Below, in pieces: positions 25,923 to 35,341 of a stretch of DNA of 64,000 nt. Numbering within the stretch: the first letter of the stretch is position 1; the number at the start of each line of letters is the position of its first letter. The position numbers were made by a program, and so were the translations under genes. The stretch is from Marisediminitalea alba (GTDB lineage Bacteria > Pseudomonadota > Gammaproteobacteria > Enterobacterales > Alteromonadaceae). The stretch covers positions 59,737 through 123,736 of the forward strand of contig NZ_PVNP01000204.1 in NCBI RefSeq assembly GCF_002993365.1, read 5' to 3'. The notes under the pieces were generated by a model. That model had not been told where the DNA came from. It did no database searches and saw only the letters and a program-made list of their open reading frames with translations.

Positions 25923-28367
25923 GTGCGTCGTATTTTACTCCTTGCTATCGCAATATTTGTTGCCGGGTGTACCTCAAATGTTACCCGCTCAACCTTAAGC
26001 GGGGATTATAAAACCCTGGCCGATGAAGGGCAGCAAACGCCGGAACTGCTATCACTGCCCACCAATGAGCTGTGGGCCTATTGCCAGAGCTTCGTGAAGA
26101 GCCGGGTATTTACCCCCATTGATGGATGCTTTAACGAGCTCGATAAACGCTTTGAAGACGCCGATGACACCCTGCTGTATATGGTACAGGGCTGGTTTGA
26201 TACGCAGTTTATTGCCCCCGGTGCATTTGGTGAGGGCATGCTTACCGAACTGAAACTCGAAGCGGCGATGGCCAGAGGCAATATCAAGAACACCGAAAGT
26301 CTTGCAAACTCACTTTACAACCTGACCACCACCTACGCCTATCCGCTGGCGGTCACCAACAACGACTATGCCGAAAGATACCCGCAAATTGCCGGCTACG
26401 ATGAAAGTGGCTACAGCAATATCTACCGCCTGAAACATCAGGTGCTGGCACTTGGTACGCTGGGCTTGATGGCGGCCCGCAATAACGAACCTGAACTCGC
26501 CAGCCGTTATGCCAGTGAGATCGCCGCCATAGACGCGTCATCAACCAATGCCGCACAGTGGCGACTGCCCCAGGCCAAAGCGCTGTGGCTGGGCCGCATC
26601 TATCTGACCCTTGGCGATTTTGAGAAGGCCTATCAGGCTTCCATTATCGAGAAGAACGCCATGTATGAATTTCTCGACGGCCTGACGACCGCGCTCGATG
26701 TGATTGGCCCGATAATGTATGCAGCCATGGTAGATGCTTACGGCGACACCGACTATAAAACCGCATTAAATTTTACCGCTGAGTTTGAACCGCGTTTTAT
26801 GCGCCATCAGGCAGAGCTTGAAACTGGCCGCCTCGCCGCGGCACAGGAAGGGTATCAGGCCATTATTAACGAGCCTAAGGTAAAAGGCTTCGGCACCGTG
26901 TACTGGCAGGCACTTTATGGCCTGGGCCGCATTGCCGACTTACAGGGCAACAACAGTCAGGCTATCAATTATTACCAGCGAGCCATTGAGGTTATTGAAC
27001 GACAGCGCAAGAGCATGGATACCGAAGCCGGGCGCATTGGTTTTGTTAACGACAAGCAGGCCGTGTACGGTGATATGGTGTCGTTACTGGTAAAGGAACA
27101 GCGCTTTAACGAGGCCTACAACTATGTGGAACGTGCCAAGGCCCGCGCCCTGGTGGATTTACTCGCCACCAAACAGCGCTTTGGCAGCCAGCTACCGCCC
27201 GCCGCCGAACAAGCTCTTACGTCTTTACAGTCTATCGAACAACAAGCGCTAGTGAACGATAGCGGCATCACCAATGAAGCCACTCGCGGCATTGCCGTGC
27301 AATTAAAAGTTATAGAACAAACTACGCCGCAGCTTGCTTCACTGCTCACCGTATCACCGCCTTCGCTGTCCTCGATACAAAACCGCTTAGGCAAACAGGA
27401 AACCCTGCTGCTGTATTTTTTCAGTCAGGGGCGGCAGCCGGAGTTATTTGCTTTTGTGGTAACGGCCTCATCTATCGCCGTGCATTCTCAGCCGTTACCG
27501 GCACTTGAAGAGTCCATTACAGCCCTGCGGGATGCTATTAACCGGGGTGACGGCGATGCCTGGCAAAAAGAGGCGGCGCAGCTTTACAGCCATTTAATTG
27601 CGCCGGTCGCCAATGAACTCAACGCGGCCGGAACGCTCACCGTTGTGCCCCACGGCGCGCTTCACTATCTGCCGTTTACTATTCTTACCGCCCCTGATGG
27701 TCGCCTGCTTGGTGAGCAATTTAACTTGCGCTTGCTGCCTGCTGCCTCGGTATTGCAATTTGTCGATGAGAAGGTGGCCGGCGAGCAGTTGCTGGCTCTG
27801 GCTAACCCGGATTTAAACGCGCCGGAATTGGATTTGCCCGGCGCTCAGCGTGAAGCACAGCAGATCAGTAAACTCTGGCCACAAAGTCAGATTTACAGCC
27901 GCACACAAGCGTCTGAAAGTTTATTAAAACAACAGTCGGCGAATTTTCAGATTATCCACCTGGCCTCGCATGGTGTGTTTAATCCTGATGCGCCGTTGCA
28001 GTCGCGGTTGTTTCTGGCTGCCGACGCTGCCAACGATGGTATGCTAACCGTGCCTGAAATTTACGATTTAAATTTAGATGCCAACCTGGTGGTCCTGTCG
28101 GCCTGCGAAACGGGTTTAGGCGATATCTCGGCCGGTGATGATTTGGTGGGCTTAAACCGGGGTTTTCTGTTTGCCGGAGCCAACGGTATTGTCAGTAGCC
28201 TGTGGCAGGTGCCCGACGAAGCCACCAGCTATCTGATGAGCCGTTTTTATACTTATTTGCAGTCTGAGGCACCGAGTTCAGCCCTGGCAGCCGCGCAGCA
28301 GGATACCCGCGCGCTTTACCCGCATCCCTTTTACTGGGCCGCGTTTCAACTAACCGGCGGGCAATAA
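25923..28367 (+). CDS. CHAT-domain TPR lipoprotein
   Basis: An 814-residue protein with a lipoprotein signal (RRILLLAIAIFVAGC, lipobox VAGC), TPR-type helical repeats in the middle (one at YWQALYGLGRIADLQGNNSQAINYYQRAIEV) and a C-terminal CHAT caspase-like peptidase domain. The catalytic dyad is visible: His in IHLASHGVF (about residue 681) and Cys in VVLSACETGLGD (about 726). The GTG at 25923 is chosen as start because AAGGTGA precedes it and it puts the signal peptide at the N terminus; the frame extends 30 bp further. Membrane anchoring of a CHAT protease suggests cleavage of envelope substrates; the target is unknown. The next gene follows within 26 bp. Confidence 0.85.
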   Translation: MRRILLLAIAIFVAGCTSNVTRSTLSGDYKTLADEGQQTPELLSLPTNELWAYCQSFVKSRVFTPIDGCFNELDKRFEDADDTLLYMVQGWFDTQFIAPGAFGEGMLTELKLEAAMARGNIKNTESLANSLYNLTTTYAYPLAVTNNDYAERYPQIAGYDESGYSNIYRLKHQVLALGTLGLMAARNNEPELASRYASEIAAIDASSTNAAQWRLPQAKALWLGRIYLTLGDFEKAYQASIIEKNAMYEFLDGLTTALDVIGPIMYAAMVDAYGDTDYKTALNFTAEFEPRFMRHQAELETGRLAAAQEGYQAIINEPKVKGFGTVYWQALYGLGRIADLQGNNSQAINYYQRAIEVIERQRKSMDTEAGRIGFVNDKQAVYGDMVSLLVKEQRFNEAYNYVERAKARALVDLLATKQRFGSQLPPAAEQALTSLQSIEQQALVNDSGITNEATRGIAVQLKVIEQTTPQLASLLTVSPPSLSSIQNRLGKQETLLLYFFSQGRQPELFAFVVTASSIAVHSQPLPALEESITALRDAINRGDGDAWQKEAAQLYSHLIAPVANELNAAGTLTVVPHGALHYLPFTILTAPDGRLLGEQFNLRLLPAASVLQFVDEKVAGEQLLALANPDLNAPELDLPGAQREAQQISKLWPQSQIYSRTQASESLLKQQSANFQIIHLASHGVFNPDAPLQSRLFLAADAANDGMLTVPEIYDLNLDANLVVLSACETGLGDISAGDDLVGLNRGFLFAGANGIVSSLWQVPDEATSYLMSRFYTYLQSEAPSSALAAAQQDTRALYPHPFYWAAFQLTGGQ

Positions 28368-28393
28368 GCCGCCGCTAAAAAGGAGTTTTGGCC

Positions 28394-29173
28394 TTGGCCA
28401 GCGAAGACATCGCCACGCAATATGAACAATCAGGTTTCGTGTACCAGCCTGCTTTTCTTGACCAACATGAACTTGAGCAATTGCGCCGGATCACCGCGCG
28501 CTTTCACCAGCACTGGCTGCAGGAAAATCAAAATTTTTACCGGCAACGGGCGATTAACTCAGCCTACCTTACCCATGCGGAGCGTATGTCAGACGAAGAC
28601 CGGCAAGCAATGTTCAGCATTATTGGTTCTGCCAGAATGGCGTCAATGGTAAAGCCTTTGCTGCCTGATGGTGCCGCATTTATGAATACCCAGTTGTTTT
28701 TTGACCCGCATAATCCGCAGCAGAAAAATTACTGGCATCGGGACACCCAGTACCTTTACTCACCCGAGGAAGAACAGGCTCAGCTTGGCTCTACCCGTGT
28801 ATTGCATTACCGCTTAGCGCTGTATGATGAACCGGGGATTGAGCTTATCCCTGGTTCGCACAATCAATGGGACAGTCCGGAAGAACTCGACGTCCGTTTG
28901 GCCCGCAATGGCCGCGAGTCCTATCACGATTTACCCCGTGGGCAGCAAGTACCATTGAACGCCGGCGACTTGCTGATTTTCGATGCGTCGATGATGCATC
29001 GCGGGTTATACGGCAATAATCGTTTTGCGCTGGATGTGCTGTTTTGCGAAGTGCGTCAGGATCTGCTGCAACATGTGGACGCAAACTGTCTGCCCGGCGA
29101 GGTTATCCTCAGCGAAATCGACTACCCGGCGCCTTTTGCAGCCAGCCGCAACGCCCTACGACAAACTCCGTAA
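28394..29173 (+). CDS. Phytanoyl-CoA dioxygenase (PhyH) family protein
   Basis: A protein of about 259 residues in the Fe(II)/2-oxoglutarate dioxygenase superfamily. The iron-binding facial triad is visible: H and D in YWHRDTQYL, and the distal His in MMHRGLYGNNRFALD, with a downstream Arg for 2-oxoglutarate. Hydroxylation of a small molecule is expected, substrate unknown. The TTG at 28394 is taken as start because the AAAAAGGAG site (28378-28385) is eight bases upstream; a TTG at 28388 is too close. It probably shares a transcript with the CHAT lipoprotein, though a functional link is not known. Confidence 0.82.
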   Translation: MASEDIATQYEQSGFVYQPAFLDQHELEQLRRITARFHQHWLQENQNFYRQRAINSAYLTHAERMSDEDRQAMFSIIGSARMASMVKPLLPDGAAFMNTQLFFDPHNPQQKNYWHRDTQYLYSPEEEQAQLGSTRVLHYRLALYDEPGIELIPGSHNQWDSPEELDVRLARNGRESYHDLPRGQQVPLNAGDLLIFDASMMHRGLYGNNRFALDVLFCEVRQDLLQHVDANCLPGEVILSEIDYPAPFAASRNALRQTP

Positions 29174-29259
29174 CAATTTAACCCGGCACGGATATTTCAC
29201 CGCTTTTCGGCAGTGGTATAGTAGAGCTACGTCAATCCCGGTTAAGTAACATTACTACT

Positions 29260-29799
29260 ATGGAACATCCGTCAGTCACTAATAATCCGCTTTATTCACA
29301 GGAGCTGCCCTGTCTGGGTGAACTGCCAAGCGAAGCGATCTCACCCGGTTACCGCAAACTGAACCTGACGGTCACGGTAGTTATTTCGCTGCTGGTGTTT
29401 ACGGTACTGCTGATTGTAGCTTATCAGCCCTGGTTTACTCTGCCGGTAAAACTGGAATTTTCCTTAGGCGTTGCTGGTGCGATCACTGTCCTGCTTGGTG
29501 GCCTGATATTTACTTACCACTATTTTGCCGATCGGCTGATTTACTACACCCTGCGAGAGCAGGACATCATCCTGTTTAAAGGACTGATCTTTAAAAAGGT
29601 CATCTGTCAGCCCATGTTACGGATCCAGCATATTGATATTCAACGGGGGCCTCTGGAGCGCCTGGCGGGATTGGCAACACTGAAAGTCTATTCCGCCGGC
29701 GGCAGTGACCATACGCTGGCGATTCCGGGACTGCCCGAAGAGACGGCCGAGAAAATGCGCCAGTTTGTGTTAAACCATTCAGACCTCACCAGGGATTAG
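29260..29799 (+). CDS. Bacterial PH-domain membrane protein (YdbS-like)
   Basis: A 179-residue protein with two membrane segments (about 35-57 and 66-88) and a C-terminal bPH2 domain (YYTLREQDIILFKGLIFKKVICQPMLRIQHIDIQRGPLERLAGLATLKVYSAGG). The PMLRIQHIDIQRGPLERLAGLATL pattern is the family signature. It is paired with a longer bPH2 protein 2 bp downstream, the same order as ydbS-ydbT in other bacteria. The pair is thought to act in the membrane, but the role is not settled. Confidence 0.85.
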   Translation: MEHPSVTNNPLYSQELPCLGELPSEAISPGYRKLNLTVTVVISLLVFTVLLIVAYQPWFTLPVKLEFSLGVAGAITVLLGGLIFTYHYFADRLIYYTLREQDIILFKGLIFKKVICQPMLRIQHIDIQRGPLERLAGLATLKVYSAGGSDHTLAIPGLPEETAEKMRQFVLNHSDLTRD

Positions 29800-29801
29800 T
29801 C

Positions 29802-31337
29802 GTGACAACCCCAACAGAGTCTGTACAGACAACATCAACACAGTGGCAGCGGTTATCGCCCTGGTCGGTTTTACATTTTTTGTTTTTACAGTTGAGGCAG
29901 TCGGTTAGCTTTGCCATCTACGTTATTCCTGCCTACGTGGTGGGCGGTCATAAACTGATTGATTCTGAGTACTTTCCCTTGTTGCTACTGGCAATGGGTG
30001 CGGGCTGGGCTATTTCGTCGGTGCTCAAGTATTACTTTTTTCAGTTTACGGTAACGGATAAAGGCATAGCCATCCGTTCCGGTGTACTGGACCGAACTTT
30101 TACCGATTTGCCCTATGAGCGGATCCAGAATGTGAAATTCGATCAGCCCTTTTATTTTCGCTTTAATGATTTACGTATCGTCACTCTGGACACAGCTGGC
30201 TCGGCTAAACAGGAAGCCCACTTTGCCGGGGTGACCTCAGCATACGCGCAGTTTGTTAAAGAAACAGTAATGCGCGCACATCGCCAGCAATCGGCAACCA
30301 CTACAGAAGAATCACTCTCCTCAACTGCCACCGACGAACAGCTACTTAACGAACGCTCCATTCGCGACCTTATTTTACATGGCATTACCAATAACCGGGT
30401 GTGGATTGTGCTGGGCACCTTGGCGCCTTTTTATGAGCAAATCTCCGGGTTTATTTTTCGCCAGATGAATGCCCTGCGCCCGCAGGCGGAAGCCTGGCTT
30501 GGTGAGCAAGTGGTGGCGTTATGGTATGTGGGAGTAATGAGCGTGCTCACTGCCATTGTACTGCTGATCCTGATGGCCCTCTTCTCTATTGGAGGCAGTG
30601 TACTGATGTTTTACGGCTACCGCCTTACCCGGCAAGGGGATAAATACATTCGCAACAGTGGTCTGCTGAATCGTCAGGAAGTCAGTATGAAACGCACGCG
30701 GGTACAAATAGCCCGTCAGCAACAAGACTGGCTCGACCGGCTACTCGGTCGGGTAAACCTTTACTTTGAACAAAATGTCACCGGCCGGAGCAACCCCAAC
30801 GAACTTAAGGCCACCCATAAACTGCTGGTACCCTCTGTGACTGTTGCCGAATCAGATGAGCTTACCAGTAACGTCTTCGCTGCACAGCAGGCCCGGCACA
30901 TGAACTTTGAGCCAATTCACATACGCTTCTTCTGGCGTCAGTTGATGCTGTGGATCCTGCCTCTGACGGTTCTGGCGAGCATTGTCAGCTTTAAAGTCCT
31001 TGGCGCCACAGGCGCGTTACCACCACTGCTGATATTATGTGCTATGGTCACCCTGACCTACCTTCGCTGGCAGCGCTGGGGAATTGCCAGCGACGCTGAC
31101 TACATTTACGTTCGCAAAGGCATCATTGGCATCGACTACTGGTGTTTCCCGTTGGCTAAGGTGCAACAGGTTGAGGTAAGACAGAGTCTGTTTATGCGCC
31201 GTCGGCAGCTCAGCACCTTAGGTTTTGTGCTGGCCAGTGGCAGAGTAAAAATCCCCTTTGTTGCCACTGATTTTGCCTCACCGCTGATTGAAAGGGTATT
31301 GTATGAAGTCGAGGTGAAAAAGCCCGGCTGGATGTAA
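29802..31337 (+). CDS. Multi-PH-domain membrane protein (YdbT-like)
   Basis: A 511-residue membrane protein with repeated bPH2 domains, each following a pair of membrane helices: the first with FTVTDKGIAIRSGVLDRTFTDLPYERIQNVKFDQPFYFRF, the second near KYIRNSGLLNRQEVSMKRTRVQIARQQQDWLDRLLGRVNLYF, and a third near ADYIYVRKGIIGIDYWCFPLAKVQQVEVRQSLFMRRRQLSTLGF. The start is a GTG at 29802, directly after the YdbS-like gene. Both are probably one functional unit. Confidence 0.85.
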   Translation: MTTPTESVQTTSTQWQRLSPWSVLHFLFLQLRQSVSFAIYVIPAYVVGGHKLIDSEYFPLLLLAMGAGWAISSVLKYYFFQFTVTDKGIAIRSGVLDRTFTDLPYERIQNVKFDQPFYFRFNDLRIVTLDTAGSAKQEAHFAGVTSAYAQFVKETVMRAHRQQSATTTEESLSSTATDEQLLNERSIRDLILHGITNNRVWIVLGTLAPFYEQISGFIFRQMNALRPQAEAWLGEQVVALWYVGVMSVLTAIVLLILMALFSIGGSVLMFYGYRLTRQGDKYIRNSGLLNRQEVSMKRTRVQIARQQQDWLDRLLGRVNLYFEQNVTGRSNPNELKATHKLLVPSVTVAESDELTSNVFAAQQARHMNFEPIHIRFFWRQLMLWILPLTVLASIVSFKVLGATGALPPLLILCAMVTLTYLRWQRWGIASDADYIYVRKGIIGIDYWCFPLAKVQQVEVRQSLFMRRRQLSTLGFVLASGRVKIPFVATDFASPLIERVLYEVEVKKPGWM

Positions 31338-31363
31338 CTTACCCGACCGAAGAGGGGCGAGTC

Positions 31364-32074
31364 TTACTGATCGGCTACCAGTATGTCCTGCCAGTTGTAG
31401 CTGCGCTGGTAGTCTCCCCGGCGCCGCTTATACTGATACACCGTCGTAGTAAACTCGATGCTTTCGGGCTCGAAATTTTCCGGCAGTTGCAGGTATAGGG
31501 TTACTGGCTGGAAATATTTAAAGCCGTAAGTCACATTGCCCTCAGGTAAAATCGCATTGTCGTCAGAGGTAAGAATGCGATGTTTACCATTTTGGATGCC
31601 GGTAACCGCGACTTTAAGATCGCCACGAACAATAGCGCTGACTGCGCGTTGCTGCAGTAACACCATGGTCGCCTTAAAATAGCCCTCGGTTGTGGTCTCA
31701 AAGAGTTCCAAACCATCAATAAAAAAGCCGTCCTGAGTAGTTTCTGGCGCTACTACATGCTGATAAAACGCTTTATCTTTTTGCAGATTAAACACCACTT
31801 CTTCCAGACGCACCACTTCCTGCTTAAGTTGCTCGGCACGCATTTCGGCCAGTTCCAGCTTTACCTCCAGCTGATTAGCCTGGGTCTGCAGCTGTTCATT
31901 CTCTGTTTGCAGGTTGCTGATAGAGTGTTGCAGTTGCCGGGTTTCATCAACTAACTGGCCACGGTCTGCGTTGGCAAGAAACATCCCGAATACCAGCATG
32001 GCCAGCAGACTGGCGCCTAACAGCAAAACGGTGCGGGTCTGACCCAGCTTCTGAGGTATTTCAGATAAGTGCAT
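31364..32074 (-). CDS. DUF6776-type coiled-coil membrane protein
   Basis: A 236-residue protein with one N-terminal membrane helix (about 15-36, TRTVLLLGASLLAMLVFGMFLA), a long coiled coil (about 45-100, rich in Gln, Glu and Leu), and a periplasmic beta-rich domain (FFIDGLELFETTTEGYFKATMVLLQQ onward). It fits the DUF6776 family in membrane organisation and length. ATG at 32074 is used; a GTG lies three codons upstream and neither has a clear ribosome site. It is divergent from the ClC-type gene. Function unknown; the layout resembles PilO- or FtsL-like bitopic envelope proteins. Confidence 0.7.
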   Translation of the reverse strand: MHLSEIPQKLGQTRTVLLLGASLLAMLVFGMFLANADRGQLVDETRQLQHSISNLQTENEQLQTQANQLEVKLELAEMRAEQLKQEVVRLEEVVFNLQKDKAFYQHVVAPETTQDGFFIDGLELFETTTEGYFKATMVLLQQRAVSAIVRGDLKVAVTGIQNGKHRILTSDDNAILPEGNVTYGFKYFQPVTLYLQLPENFEPESIEFTTTVYQYKRRRGDYQRSYNWQDILVADQ

Positions 32075-32227
32075 GGCAATCACTGTGGAACTAAAAACCG
32101 AACTTTGCCCGTTTTACCGCAATTATTCAAATATTCCTCGGTTTATGCCCACCATTGGCAGGCCATTACTTTGCAAACCAACTACTTGTGATACTATTTA
32201 GCTATTCCTCACCGGCGTTCCTTATTT

Positions 32228-33904
32228 ATGCAATTGCGCGCACTGCGACAAGAACTGGCTCACCCCCGCACCTCCGTTCAGGTATGCTTGCTGGGGATCA
32301 TTGCCGGTGTTACGTCGGCGCTGCTGATTGTGCTTTTTCGTTTAGGCATCGACTGGTTACAATCTTCCGGCGTTAGTCTGCTACAACAGTGGGGATTGAG
32401 CGCTAAATGGGTGTGGGTAGTGATGCCCATTTCAGCCGTAATACTGATTCTGCTGATTGCTTATCTGACCGGTTTTAAGCATTACCGGCTGGGCATTCCG
32501 TTTGTTATTCACCGCGTGAAGCAACACTACGGCCATATCCCCTGGCGTACTACCGTGAATCAGTTTTTTGGCGGAATGCTGGCGCTGGCTGGCGGTTTTG
32601 TGGTTGGTCGTGAAGGGCCATCGGTTCATCTTGGCGCGGCCGGCAGCAGTTTGTTTGGTCAGGCCCTGAAGCTGCCTCAAAACAGTATTCGTACACTGGC
32701 CGGTTGCGGCATTGCAGCGGGCATATCAGCCTCGTTTAATACGCCCTTTGCAGCAGTGATTTTCGTGATGGAAGTGGTATTAAGAGAATATAAAATCCAC
32801 GTTTTTGTACCGGTAATGCTGGCAGCAGCCTGTGGCTCGGTAATCACCCGCATCGTGTTTGGTGAAGGCAACGAGCTGGCCTACTTTTCTTTTTCATCCT
32901 TCAGTCAGTGGTTGTATCTGTATCTGATTGTATTTGGCTGTCTGCTAGGCGTTCTGGCTACGTTATTTAATCAGTTGCTGATGTCGGTGATGAGAGCTTT
33001 CCGTAAGGTTTCCATGGTTTGGCGGTTGTTACTCGCCGGGCTCCTAACGGCCATTGGCGGCGCCTTATTACCCGAAGCGCTTGGTGCCAGTTTCGAGGAC
33101 GTCAACGCGTTGTTCTCTACCCATCCAACGGCGCTGATCCTGCTTGAAATTCTGCTAATGAAATTCCTGCTCGCCACCTTTGCCATTGGCCTTGGTATCC
33201 CGGGCGGGATTATTGGCCCGGTAATGGTTCTGGGTATGTTGTCTGGTGCTGTTTTGTTGCTGCCCGTGGCACACTGGTTACCACTGGAAGACTTTACCTC
33301 CAGCTTTGCCCTGCTTGGCATAGCCGGTATGCTTACCGCTGTACTGCACGCGCCGCTGGCCGCGCTGTCGGCGGTAATGGAGTTATCTTACCGGCCGGAG
33401 ATCATCTTACCCGCGATATTAGTAATTGTGCCGGCTTACGTCACTGCTACGCAGTTTTTAGGTAACCGCTCTATTTTTATTCAGCAGCTGGATTTCCAGA
33501 AACTACCCTATGCTATTACCTCGATTCGTGAGGCACTGGAGAAAACCGGCGTACTGGCGGCCATGGAAAGGGACTTTAAGCTCTTTTATGATGCACCGGA
33601 AGCGGCACTGGAAAAAGTGCTGTCGAATAATCCGACCCAAACCGTTATTCAGCAAAAACGCTTTGAGCAGGATATTAACTACTCCTGGGTGCATTATGAT
33701 GTCAGTTTGGATCGCCACGCTCACCCCATTAGCTATCAGGCTATGCAAGGTGTATCAGCCCAGGCCACCCTGGCGGAAGTTTATGAATTGCTGAAAAGTA
33801 CCCGCTCCGGGGCGGTGTATATTTTTGACGATGATCCGGCCAAACTCACCGGCGTAATTACCTGGAACCGGTTGCAGAGTTTTCTGCAACGTGCTCAGTT
33901 TTAA
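32228..33904 (+). CDS. ClC-family chloride channel/transporter
   Basis: A 558-residue polytopic membrane protein of the ClC family. Selectivity-filter motifs are visible: GREGPSVHLGAAGSS (with the gating Glu of GREGP), ISASFNTPFAAVIF, and GIPGGIIGPVMVLG. The Glu in GREGP favours a gated channel or a Cl-/H+ exchanger. The last 120 residues form a cytoplasmic region with a CBS-like repeat (VSAQATLAEVYELLKSTRSGAVYIFDDDPAKLTGVITWNRL). The next gene, hemJ, follows after 14 bp. Confidence 0.92.
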   Translation: MQLRALRQELAHPRTSVQVCLLGIIAGVTSALLIVLFRLGIDWLQSSGVSLLQQWGLSAKWVWVVMPISAVILILLIAYLTGFKHYRLGIPFVIHRVKQHYGHIPWRTTVNQFFGGMLALAGGFVVGREGPSVHLGAAGSSLFGQALKLPQNSIRTLAGCGIAAGISASFNTPFAAVIFVMEVVLREYKIHVFVPVMLAAACGSVITRIVFGEGNELAYFSFSSFSQWLYLYLIVFGCLLGVLATLFNQLLMSVMRAFRKVSMVWRLLLAGLLTAIGGALLPEALGASFEDVNALFSTHPTALILLEILLMKFLLATFAIGLGIPGGIIGPVMVLGMLSGAVLLLPVAHWLPLEDFTSSFALLGIAGMLTAVLHAPLAALSAVMELSYRPEIILPAILVIVPAYVTATQFLGNRSIFIQQLDFQKLPYAITSIREALEKTGVLAAMERDFKLFYDAPEAALEKVLSNNPTQTVIQQKRFEQDINYSWVHYDVSLDRHAHPISYQAMQGVSAQATLAEVYELLKSTRSGAVYIFDDDPAKLTGVITWNRLQSFLQRAQF

Positions 33905-33918
33905 TAAGAGAAAAGAGA

Positions 33919-34347
33919 ATGACAATACTGTGGTTAAAAGCCCTGCACATTTTTTTTATGGTGGCCTGGTTTGCCGGTATCTTTTATTTACCCCGCTTGT
34001 TTGTTTACCATGCTGAGACCGACGAACAGGCGGTTAAAGACCAGTTTAAAGTGATGGAACGTCGCCTGTGGCTGTTTGTTACCCCTTTTGCGCTGTTGAC
34101 CTTGGTATTTGGCCTGGCTCTCATCTACACTTATGGCTATGCATGGTTTGCCGCATCGACCTGGTTGCATATCAAGATAGTGCTGGTGACTTTGCTGTAC
34201 GTTTATCACTTTTACCTGTGGTCACTGGTTAAACAATTTGCAGCCGATAAGATCACGCATTCGTCGCGCTATTTCCGTATTTTAAATGAAGCACCTGTAC
34301 TGATTTTGCTCGCCGTGGTATTACTGGCGGTGGTAAAATTTATTTAG
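33919..34347 (+). CDS. hemJ: Protoporphyrinogen IX oxidase HemJ
   Basis: A 142-residue protein with four membrane segments that oxidises protoporphyrinogen IX to protoporphyrin IX in heme synthesis when HemG/HemY are absent. The N-terminal WLKALHIFFMVAWFAGIFYLPRLFVYH is diagnostic, with the conserved His (about residue 10) and the Arg of LPRLFVYH. A second conserved stretch, TWLHIKIVLVTLLYVYHFYLW, holds His and Lys. It follows the ClC gene closely. Confidence 0.92.
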   Translation: MTILWLKALHIFFMVAWFAGIFYLPRLFVYHAETDEQAVKDQFKVMERRLWLFVTPFALLTLVFGLALIYTYGYAWFAASTWLHIKIVLVTLLYVYHFYLWSLVKQFAADKITHSSRYFRILNEAPVLILLAVVLLAVVKFI

Positions 34348-34418
34348 GGCAAAATGGTTTAAGCCCTGCTAACCCACACACCCAAATGGAAGTCTGGTGT
34401 TTAAAAGGACCAATTTAA

Positions 34419-34607
34419 ATGGATGTAAATAACCAACTGCTAAAGGAACTTCTGCATAAGACCGACATTGCCTTTCGCGCCCTGATGGATGAGCCAGGGT
34501 GTTCTGAACGCCAGTCGGCCTACGACGAGGCAAAGATGGAACTTGATCGCTACGTGGTTAAGTTTCGCGAACAACTCCAGTACCGTAATAGTCAGAAAGT
34601 CCGCTAA
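34419..34607 (+). CDS. Small helical protein of unknown function
   Basis: A 62-residue, charged, probably all-helical protein (MDVNNQLLKELLHKTD at its start). The ATG follows AAAAGGACC at fair spacing. It ends 4 bp before the convergent YecA-like gene stop. I do not recognise the family. Its codon use resembles that of its neighbours, which supports a real gene. Confidence 0.55.
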   Translation: MDVNNQLLKELLHKTDIAFRALMDEPGCSERQSAYDEAKMELDRYVVKFREQLQYRNSQKVR

Positions 34608-34610
34608 GCG

Positions 34611-35240
34611 CTATTCTCCGGTTGTCTTTGGGACTACCTCAAACTGATTCGGCAGAACCTGCACTAATTCGCCGCTGATCGCTACGTATTCTCTTAACAT
34701 AGGTGGCAAACTGGCTGCCAGCCGAGGCAGTCCGTCGGTGAGTTCCTGGCGCTTTTCAGGCGATGTTTGTTGCAACCTCGATTGCGGATCGGCCAGCGTA
34801 GTAAATAGCTTTAAACAGCGGTTGAGCCGGCCAGACAGCGCTGGCAAATCCAACGTTTGCTCACTCATTTGCCACGCTTGTTGCCATTGTTTTTCCAGTT
34901 GCTGATGCGCGGTAAGCAGGCCTCTCAGCCACTGTTGCAGCTCGTCATGTTGCAACCCATTGCCGCGCCACTGGCACTCTTCAGGCAGTAAACGCTCCTC
35001 TTTACGCATGCTGTCCAGCGTATCCCGTAACCGGCCCATCAGGTAATCGGCCAGCTCATCGGCCTGCTGCTTGCTGATAGCGGTATTCGCATCGGCCCGG
35101 ATCGCCCAGGGCATCCACTGCTCAGGCATGGGGATTTCCGGGCAGGCCGCGACGCCAAAAATAAGCCCTTCCAGATACGCCTGTTCTGGTAGTACCGCTA
35201 CCATTGCCAGTTTTTCATAGTCAGTTTTGCTGCCAACCAT
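34611..35240 (-). CDS. YecA/UPF0149-like protein
   Basis: A 209-residue, mostly helical protein. The N-terminal part, AYLEGLIFGVAACPEIPMPEQWMPWAI, resembles the UPF0149 (YecA/YgfB) signature of a helix plus Pro-rich turn and Trp. The usual C-terminal SEC-C zinc motif seen in YecA is absent. It is convergent with the small ORF at 34419 and divergent from the NRAMP-family gene. Function unknown. Confidence 0.7.
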   Translation of the reverse strand: MVGSKTDYEKLAMVAVLPEQAYLEGLIFGVAACPEIPMPEQWMPWAIRADANTAISKQQADELADYLMGRLRDTLDSMRKEERLLPEECQWRGNGLQHDELQQWLRGLLTAHQQLEKQWQQAWQMSEQTLDLPALSGRLNRCLKLFTTLADPQSRLQQTSPEKRQELTDGLPRLAASLPPMLREYVAISGELVQVLPNQFEVVPKTTGE

Positions 35241-35341
35241 GCCATTCCCCTGAGATACTAAATGGTGTTAATGTACTTTATACCGAGCGTAACCGCTCAC
35301 AGCACTTGTGCCCGTACATCCAATAATAAGAAGAGTGTAAC

